Source: Streptomyces longispororuber
GTDB taxonomy: Bacteria; Actinomycetota; Actinomycetes; Streptomycetales; Streptomycetaceae
Assembly (NCBI RefSeq): GCF_024448165.1
Contig: NZ_JAMOLN010000021.1
Span: 1-64,000 of the forward strand
Direction of reading: 5' to 3'
Length of the DNA stretch: 64,000 nucleotides
The translations under genes and the position numbers were made by a program. The notes beneath the pieces are model-generated. The model was not told the DNA's origin. It was given only the letters and a program-made list of their open reading frames with translations, and did no database searches. Position 1 is the stretch's first letter. Each line of letters begins with the position of its first letter. Shown here one piece after another: positions 59,087 through 64,000 of the stretch.

Positions 59087-59941
59087 ATGCCCATCGACGC
59101 CGCGAAGGCCATAGCCGCCGATCCCAGGACCGCCGAGATCACCTGGGGCCACAAGGACATCCAGCTCTACCACCTGGGCCTCGGCGCGGGCGTCCCCGCC
59201 ACCGACCCCGACGAGCTGCGCTACACCCTGGAGTCGAAGCTGCACGTCCTGCCGAGCTTCGCCACGGTCGCGGGCGCCGGCATGGCCATGATGGGCGGGC
59301 TCGCCGCCCCCGGCATCGACGTGAACCTGGCGCACGTGCTGCACGGCGGCCAGACCGTGGAACTGCACCGCCCCATCCCCGTCGAGGGCAGCGCGCGGAC
59401 GGCCGCACGGGTGGCGGCCGTCTACGACAAGACCAAGGCCGCCGTCGTCGTGCTGCGCACCGAAGTCGCCGACGCCGACGGGCCGTTGTGGACCAGCGAC
59501 GCGTCGATCTTCATCCGCGGCGAGGGCGGCTTCGGCGGCGAGCGCGGCCCCTCCGACCGCCTCCAGGTCCCGGACCGCGCGCCCGACCGCACCGTCGACC
59601 GCCCCATCCGCGAGGACCAGGCGCTCCTCTACCGCCTCTCCGGCGACTGGAACCCGCTGCACGCGGACCCGGAGTTCGCCAAGCTGGGCGGCTTCGACAA
59701 GCCGATCCTGCACGGCCTGTGCTCGTACGGCATGACCCTCAAGGCCGTCGTCGACACGGTCCTCGACGGCGACGTCTCCCGCATCACCCGCTACACCACG
59801 CGCTTCGCGGGCGTCGTCTACCCGGGCGAGACGCTGCGCATCCGCATGTGGCAGGAGCCCGGCCGGGTCCAGGTCACCGTGGTGGCGGTGGAGCGCGACG
59901 AGGCGCCGGTCCTCGCCGACACGGTCGTCGAGCACAGCTGA
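59087..59941 (+). CDS. MaoC-type 2-enoyl-CoA hydratase, sterol side-chain (ChsH3/Hsd4B-like)
   Basis: A 284-residue double hotdog enzyme hydrating a 2-enoyl-CoA. The active-site motif is LSGDWNPLHADPEFAKLGG with Asp187 and His192, followed by DKPILHGLCSYGM; the N-terminal half is the inactive hotdog. Length and pattern match Rv3538-type hydratases of the mycobacterial sterol regulon (from memory). ATG 59087 after AGGAGCG. It begins the unit hydratase-alcohol dehydrogenase-SDR under a perfect KstR box and a long CTGACG palindrome. Confidence 0.88.
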   Translation: MPIDAAKAIAADPRTAEITWGHKDIQLYHLGLGAGVPATDPDELRYTLESKLHVLPSFATVAGAGMAMMGGLAAPGIDVNLAHVLHGGQTVELHRPIPVEGSARTAARVAAVYDKTKAAVVVLRTEVADADGPLWTSDASIFIRGEGGFGGERGPSDRLQVPDRAPDRTVDRPIREDQALLYRLSGDWNPLHADPEFAKLGGFDKPILHGLCSYGMTLKAVVDTVLDGDVSRITRYTTRFAGVVYPGETLRIRMWQEPGRVQVTVVAVERDEAPVLADTVVEHS

Positions 59942-59980
59942 TTCCACCTGTAGGTACGTCACGCGAAGGAGCCGCACCCC

Positions 59981-61057
59981 ATGCGAGCAGCCGTACTGCA
60001 CGAGATAGGCCAGGACAAACTCGAGGTACTGGACGACGTCGAGGCGGTCGGCTTCGGCCCGGGCAAGGTGAAGATCCGGGTCCGCGCGACGGGCCTGTGC
60101 CACTCCGACGTCTCCGCGATGAACGGGGTGCTGCCGCAGCCCGCACCCTTCATCCCCGGCCACGAGGGCGCCGGCGAGATCCTCGAAGTCGGGGACGGCG
60201 TCTCCCATCTGACGGCAGGTCAGCGCGTTCTGGTCTGCTGGCTCCCGGCGTGCGGCGCCTGCCCCGCCTGCAAGCGCGGCCAGACGCAGCTCTGTCTGGC
60301 CGGATTCATGAACGCGGGCACGCCCAACTTCAAGCGCCCCGGCGGTGACGTCTTCGGCTTCGCCGGGACCGGCACGTTCACCGAGGAGGTCGTGGTCGAC
60401 GCGGGCTGCGCCGTCCCGATCCCCGACGACGTGCCCTTCGACATCGCCGCGCTCATCGGCTGCGGCGTGACCACCGGGCTCGGCGCGGCCATCAACACGG
60501 CCGACGTGAAGGCCGGTTCGTCGGTCGCCGTCATCGGCTGCGGCGGCGTCGGCATCTCGGCGATCCAGGGCGCACGGCTCAAGGGCGCGGCACAGATCGT
60601 GGCGGTCGACCCGGTGGCGTCCCGGCGTGCGGCAGCCCTCACGTTCGGTGCCACGGAGGCCGTTTCACCGGACGAGCTGGCCGACGCCAAGCAGCGCGTC
60701 ACCGCGGGGGAGGGCTTCGACTACGTCTTCGAGGTCGTCGGCAAGTCGGTCACCGCGCGGACCGCCTACGAGACGACGCGGCGCGGCGGCACGCTCGTCG
60801 TCGTCGGCGCGGGCGCCATGGACGACAACCTGCAGCTCAACATGTTCGAGCTGTTCTTCGACGAGAAGCGGATCCTGCCGTCGATGTACGGCGGCGGCGA
60901 CGTCCTCCAGTCCTACGAGCGCGCCATCGCCCTGTGGCGGGCGGGCCGCATCGACCTGGAGTCCCTGATCACGCACCGGGTGCCGCTGGCGGAGATCAAC
61001 GAGGCGCTGGACCAGATGCGGACGGGCGCCGCCCTGCGGACCTGCATCGAGCTGTAG
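59981..61057 (+). CDS. Zinc-dependent alcohol dehydrogenase
   Basis: A 358-residue medium-chain dehydrogenase. Catalytic zinc ligands Cys40 and His61-Glu62 (GLCHSDV, PGHEGAGEI) and Cys in IGCGVTTG; structural zinc Cys91, Cys94, Cys97 and Cys105; NAD fold VIGCGGVGISA. It is 39 bases after the hydratase stop, with AGGAGCCGC upstream of the ATG, so same operon. It may oxidise a side-chain alcohol, for example the CYP125 product, to the aldehyde used by the 16.9-kb aldehyde dehydrogenase; this is inferred. Confidence 0.9.
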   Translation: MRAAVLHEIGQDKLEVLDDVEAVGFGPGKVKIRVRATGLCHSDVSAMNGVLPQPAPFIPGHEGAGEILEVGDGVSHLTAGQRVLVCWLPACGACPACKRGQTQLCLAGFMNAGTPNFKRPGGDVFGFAGTGTFTEEVVVDAGCAVPIPDDVPFDIAALIGCGVTTGLGAAINTADVKAGSSVAVIGCGGVGISAIQGARLKGAAQIVAVDPVASRRAAALTFGATEAVSPDELADAKQRVTAGEGFDYVFEVVGKSVTARTAYETTRRGGTLVVVGAGAMDDNLQLNMFELFFDEKRILPSMYGGGDVLQSYERAIALWRAGRIDLESLITHRVPLAEINEALDQMRTGAALRTCIEL

Positions 61058-61075
61058 CGGCAACGGCACTGCGGC

Positions 61076-61151
61076 CACGGGGCTCCGCCCCGGACCCCGC
61101 TCCTCAATCTCCCCCAGCTAACGCTGGGAGGTGCCCCCTGAGGGGCTTGAT
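61076..61151. repeat. Interspersed GC-rich repeat, long form
   Basis: CACGGGGCTCCGCCCCGGAC, then CCCGCTCCTCAATC, then the extra TCCCCCAGCTAACGCTGGGA hairpin, then GGTGCCCCCTGAGGGGCTTG. It sits between the alcohol dehydrogenase and SDR genes and may weaken read-through within the unit. Confidence 0.85.
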
Positions 61152-61179
61152 CCGCCCACCCGAAAGGAACCCGAACCGT

Positions 61180-62118
61180 ATGTCAACGCCGCTCACCGGC
61201 CTCACGGCCATCGTCACCGGCGCCGGCCGAGGGCTCGGCCGTGCCGAAGCGCTGGAACTCGCCCGCCTCGGCGCCCACGTCGTCGTCAACGACTTCGGCC
61301 AGCCCGGCCGGGACGGCTCGGGCGAGGCCGACGCCACCCCCGCGGAACGGGTCGCTCAGGAGATCCGCGACCAGGGCGGCACGGCCACCGCCCACACCGG
61401 CGACGTCGCCGACCACCAACAGGCCCGGGAACTGGTCCAGTTGGCCGTCGACACGTACGGGCGGCTCGACATCCTGGTCAACAACGCGGGCATCCTCCGC
61501 GACCGGATGATCTTCTCCATGACGGAGGACGAGTGGGACACGGTCATCCGCGTCCACCTCAAGGGGCACTACAACACGACCCACTTCGCCGCCCGGCACT
61601 GGCGCGAACGCTCGAAGGCGACCGGTGCCCCGGTCTACGGCCGCATCGTCAACACCTCCTCCGAGGCGTTCCTCGCGGGCTCGGCAGGACAGCCCAACTA
61701 CGCGGCGGCGAAGGGCGGCATCGTCGGACTGACCACGTCGACCGCCCTCGCGCTCGCCAAGTACGGCGTCACCGCCAACGTGATCTGCCCGCGGGCCCGC
61801 ACCCGTATGACGGAGGACGTCTTCGCGGGGTTCGCCGAGCCCGACGAGGGGCTCGACCCGCTCGCCCCCGAACACGTCGCCCCGCTCGTCGGCTACCTCG
61901 CCGCACCGGCCGCGGGGAACGTCAACGGACAGCTCCTCGTGGTGCACGGCGGCATGGTCGCCGTCGTCGAACGTCCCACGGTGCAGGCGAAGTTCGACAC
62001 CGCCAAGGACGCGTTCACCTACGACGAACTCGACGCGCTGCTCACCCCGCACTACAAGGACCGCCCCCCGAACGAGACGTTCGCGGCGGCGGAGGTGCTC
62101 GGCCTCAAGCACGGCTGA
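61180..62118 (+). CDS. hsd4A: Short-chain dehydrogenase, Hsd4A-like
   Basis: A 312-residue SDR. Cofactor motif VTGAGRGLGRAEAL, LVNNAG, catalytic Ser in VNTSSEAF and Tyr-x3-Lys in PNYAAAKGG. The C-terminal extension beyond a standard SDR (about 250) resembles the SDR part of multifunctional enzyme type 2 / Hsd4A (Rv3502c), which reduces or oxidises 3-hydroxyacyl-CoA or the sterol 17-hydroxyl. With the MaoC hydratase it would complete hydration and oxidation of the side-chain beta-oxidation cycle. ATG 61180 after AAAGGAAC. A strong terminator follows. Confidence 0.85.
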   Translation: MSTPLTGLTAIVTGAGRGLGRAEALELARLGAHVVVNDFGQPGRDGSGEADATPAERVAQEIRDQGGTATAHTGDVADHQQARELVQLAVDTYGRLDILVNNAGILRDRMIFSMTEDEWDTVIRVHLKGHYNTTHFAARHWRERSKATGAPVYGRIVNTSSEAFLAGSAGQPNYAAAKGGIVGLTTSTALALAKYGVTANVICPRARTRMTEDVFAGFAEPDEGLDPLAPEHVAPLVGYLAAPAAGNVNGQLLVVHGGMVAVVERPTVQAKFDTAKDAFTYDELDALLTPHYKDRPPNETFAAAEVLGLKHG

Positions 62119-62128
62119 CCGCGACGCG

Positions 62129-62176
62129 GAGACGACAGGAGGGGCCCGGCGGAAACCGGGCCCCTCCTGTCGTCTC
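62129..62176. terminator. Very strong hairpin after hsd4A
   Basis: GAGACGACAGGAGGGGCCC.. and its complement form a perfect 21-base-pair stem with a CGGAAA loop. It ends the hydratase-ADH-SDR unit and could also end the convergent small gene. Confidence 0.93.
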
Positions 62177-62186
62177 GTGGACCTTC

Positions 62187-62354
62187 CTACGCCTCCTCGG
62201 CGCGAGCCCCCCGGTGCCGACCACGCGGCTCCGGCTGCTCGTTCTGCGCCGACGACGCGGCGACCGCGCCTCGATGGCGACCGGGAGCGGAGGCCGTGGC
62301 CTCCCTGCGCTCCACGGTGTCCGTGCTGCCGTTCGTACCGTTGCTTTCCATCAT
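62187..62354 (-). CDS. Small protein with duplicated GRHRGA motif
   Basis: A 55-residue frame from ATG 62354, with GGGGTGAG seven bases upstream (a second ATG follows directly). The protein is polar, rich in Arg, Glu, Ser and Ala, with two GRHRGA units (PGRHRGAVAA and PRGRHRGARA). No signal, membrane or Cys residues. It lies downstream of the beta-propeller-like gene on the same strand with a 55-base gap. Function unknown; it could be a precursor peptide or a small regulatory protein. Confidence 0.5.
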   Translation of the reverse strand: MMESNGTNGSTDTVERREATASAPGRHRGAVAASSAQNEQPEPRGRHRGARAEEA

Positions 62355-62409
62355 CGGAAAACTCACCCCGTAAACCCGTACAAGATCCTTCACTTACAGC
62401 CGGGCGAGT

Positions 62410-63558
62410 CTAACCGCCCGCTTTCCGGCCACCGAGCGGCGCCTGCCCCAGTGGAACGGGACGCGGCGCCGCGGGCGCCTCGGGAGCGGACTGCGCGGGC
62501 TCGCGCGGCGCCGGCGGCTCAGGAGCGGATACCCGCGCGAGCCCGCACGACACGTCGTCCGTGACGTACGGCAGGGACAGCACCCCGTCCTTCGACCAGA
62601 AGCCGCTGCCCGCCAACCATCCGACGGGCGCGGCCAGTTGGTGCATCGTTCCTTCGGTCGGCCGCCACACCCCGAGCCACGGTGCGCCGCCCTCGGGGCC
62701 GTCGATCCGGAACGCCACCGCGCAGCTCTCCGGCAGCAGCGTCTGCCCCGGCTGCACGGCGAACGGTGTCAGGGCGCAGTCCGCGAGCCGCAGCCCCTGC
62801 GGGAAGCGGAGCGGCAGCGTACTGCCCAACACGCCCCAGCCGAGCCGGAGTTCACCCGGCTTCACGGCATCCGAGCGGACCAGGATGAGACCGCTGTCGA
62901 GATCGGCGAGCAGCAGCCGGTCATCGCTCTCCTCGGTGATCTGGAGCAGCGGGGAGACCTCGCCGCCCCGCTCCAGATCGACGGCGACCGTCTTGACCGG
63001 GCCGCCGCCCGGCGCCGCGCGGTCCACCGCGAGGAGCCGCCCCGCACGGTCCAGCCACACCCCGCCCGAGCACCGCCCCGGCACCTCGGCCACGTGCTCC
63101 GGCCCGAACGAGCCGCCCGCCACCAGCCAGACGTCGGTGGACTCCGAGCCGACGGCGAGCGCATAGGCGCGGCGGCCGTCGGGCGCCGGCGGCAGCAGGG
63201 TCAGCTCCGCCGTTCCGCCGCACTCCACGGCGCCGAGCGGCACCTCGCCGGTGCCGGGCCCGGTCGGGTAGAGCAGCGAGAACAGGTGGCGGCCGTCCGC
63301 CCGGCGCCTGATGAGCACCCGGCCGTCGGCCAGCGGCAGCACGTCGGTGCCGGGCTCCTCCGGCTGGTTGCCGGGCAGCGGCACCGCGTACGGCTCGGGC
63401 CCGTCCAGGGTCCACCGCTCCGGGAACCAGGAGGCGGGGCTCGCCCCGTCGTGCGCGAGCCGGGCCGCGTACGACGCGTCTGTGGTGATCACGCACCGGC
63501 TCGCGGGCGCGGTGTCCGCCGCGCTCGCGGTCTCGGTTTCGATGGCCAGGGCCGTCAT
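62410..63558 (-). CDS. Hypothetical beta-propeller-like protein
   Basis: A 382-residue protein without signal peptide. ATG at 63558 after a textbook GGAGGTGA. Repeated beta motifs (VLPLADGRVLIRRRADGRHLFSLL, YALAVGSESTDVWLVAGG, LLLADLDSGLILVRSDA, ending WSKDGVLSLPYVTDD) suggest a WD40/prolyl-oligopeptidase-like propeller; the C-terminal 40 residues are Pro/Ala-rich. Divergent from the iron-box lipoprotein, so it may share iron control. No catalytic motif. Family not recognised. Confidence 0.75.
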   Translation of the reverse strand: MTALAIETETASAADTAPASRCVITTDASYAARLAHDGASPASWFPERWTLDGPEPYAVPLPGNQPEEPGTDVLPLADGRVLIRRRADGRHLFSLLYPTGPGTGEVPLGAVECGGTAELTLLPPAPDGRRAYALAVGSESTDVWLVAGGSFGPEHVAEVPGRCSGGVWLDRAGRLLAVDRAAPGGGPVKTVAVDLERGGEVSPLLQITEESDDRLLLADLDSGLILVRSDAVKPGELRLGWGVLGSTLPLRFPQGLRLADCALTPFAVQPGQTLLPESCAVAFRIDGPEGGAPWLGVWRPTEGTMHQLAAPVGWLAGSGFWSKDGVLSLPYVTDDVSCGLARVSAPEPPAPREPAQSAPEAPAAPRPVPLGQAPLGGRKAGG

Positions 63559-63711
63559 GGGGATCTTTCACCTCCGGTTGTTCACGGCCGAAGCTAGTTT
63601 TCGCACGTACCTCCGTGGCACCTGCGGCCCACCGCTTCACACCAAAGGGTGGCGGTGTCCGGAATCGGCTGAGAAGGATGTGCTTGGTGTGCTCACGGAC
63701 CCCGGTACGGG

Positions 63712-63730
63712 TGGTGTTAGGTTTACCTAA
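63712..63730. promoter_or_regulatory. DmdR/IdeR iron box
   Basis: TGGTGTTAGGTTTACCTAA; its core TTAGGTTTACCTAA matches 12 of 14 positions of the last part of the actinobacterial iron box TTAGGTTAGGCTCACCTAA. It lies about 50 bases before the lipoprotein ATG, so repression by iron-loaded DmdR/IdeR is expected. Confidence 0.85.
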
Positions 63731-63780
63731 CCAATCCTTGTGCGCATGCTGTGCACCAGAGCACGACCCGGAGCCCGTCG

Positions 63781-64000
63781 ATGTCGATACGTAACCGCAC
63801 CCGGATCACGGCGACCGCCGTCACCGTGGCCGCCGCCCTCGCCCTCACCGCCTGCGGCTCCGGTTCGGACGACGAGGGATCGGCCAAGAGCGACAACGGT
63901 GCGGGCTCCAAGGCCGTCGCCCAGGGCGGCGACGACTTCTCGAAGGCCGCCGAACAGACGGCGAAGATGGGCACGACGGCCGAGGCCGGCCAGTTCCCGC
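63781..64000 (+). CDS. Lipoprotein, probable siderophore-binding ABC component (partial)
   Basis: The N-terminal 73 residues of an exported lipoprotein: basic start MSIRNRTRITAT, hydrophobic stretch and lipobox LTAC (Cys near residue 25), then an acidic Gly/Ser/Asp linker. It continues past the right edge. The iron box upstream and the layout are those of ferric-siderophore-binding proteins such as DesE/CchF. The binding domain itself is not visible, so the assignment rests on the promoter and signal. Confidence 0.75.
   Translation, partial: MSIRNRTRITATAVTVAAALALTACGSGSDDEGSAKSDNGAGSKAVAQGGDDFSKAAEQTAKMGTTAEAGQFP

Noticed and set aside
60210..60224. CTGACGGCAGGTCAG palindrome
   Set aside because: It matches CTGAC-N5-GTCAG but lies inside the alcohol dehydrogenase coding region with no start nearby, so probably chance.

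Overview
Chromosomal DNA from a Streptomyces or close relative. The evidence is very high GC with strong third-position GC bias, frequent GTG starts with four-base start/stop overlaps, several copies of a GC-rich interspersed repeat, and Streptomyces-type families (SCO2322-like protein, TerD, SPFH/NfeD pair, DUF1177, MpaB-like oxygenase). No rRNA, tRNA, phage, transposase or CRISPR was seen. All names come from reading motifs and gene order; no database search was run.

The main theme is a dispersed sterol (or related isoprenoid acyl-CoA) side-chain catabolic regulon: CYP125 and thiolase FadA5 (1.9-4.5 kb, divergent); aldehyde dehydrogenase plus [3Fe-4S] ferredoxin (16.9-18.6 kb); a KstR-type TetR repressor divergent from a glycosyltransferase/methyltransferase/alpha-toroid operon (18.6-22.6 kb); an F420-type LLM oxidoreductase (27.4 kb); a fused FadE34-like acyl-CoA dehydrogenase (40.9 kb); an SCP-x/Ltp-type thiolase (51.9 kb); and a MaoC hydratase, Zn alcohol dehydrogenase and Hsd4A-like SDR (59-62 kb). 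Two operator types link them: KstR-like boxes (TNNAACNNGTTNNA) and a second palindrome, CTGACG-N3-CGTCAG, upstream of six of the units. The second palindrome has no assigned regulator here. No ring-degradation genes (kstD, kshA, hsaC types) are present.

The second theme is a five-gene minus-strand operon (6.7-12.2 kb) behind a cobalamin riboswitch: a surface-anchored alpha-toroid protein, a surface-anchored SCO2322-like protein, and an ECF transporter (T, fused double ATPase, S). The toroid fold under B12 control suggests a bacterial analogue of intrinsic factor/transcobalamin.

Other blocks: secreted lipase and transglycosylase (4.6-6.4 kb); SPFH/NfeD pair and kinase-like protein (12.6-15 kb); a three-gene VWA/lipoprotein operon (23.7-27.3 kb); amidase and methyltransferase (29.5-31.2 kb); a peptide-utilisation group of M20 peptidase, NCS1 permease, DUF1177, IclR and PepE (31.2-36.6 kb); a DHA2 transporter fused to a carboxypeptidase-regulatory-like domain (39-40.7 kb); a TerD protein (43.8-45.2 kb); a LysR-controlled probable glutarate operon (45.3-51.8 kb); a drug-type MFS exporter (53.8 kb); a two-component system with an ABC-2 exporter (55.3-58.8 kb); and an iron-box-controlled lipoprotein cut by the right edge. 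Copies of the interspersed repeat supply coding sequence for an ABC-ATPase linker and for the C-terminal tails of KstR and an MFS exporter.
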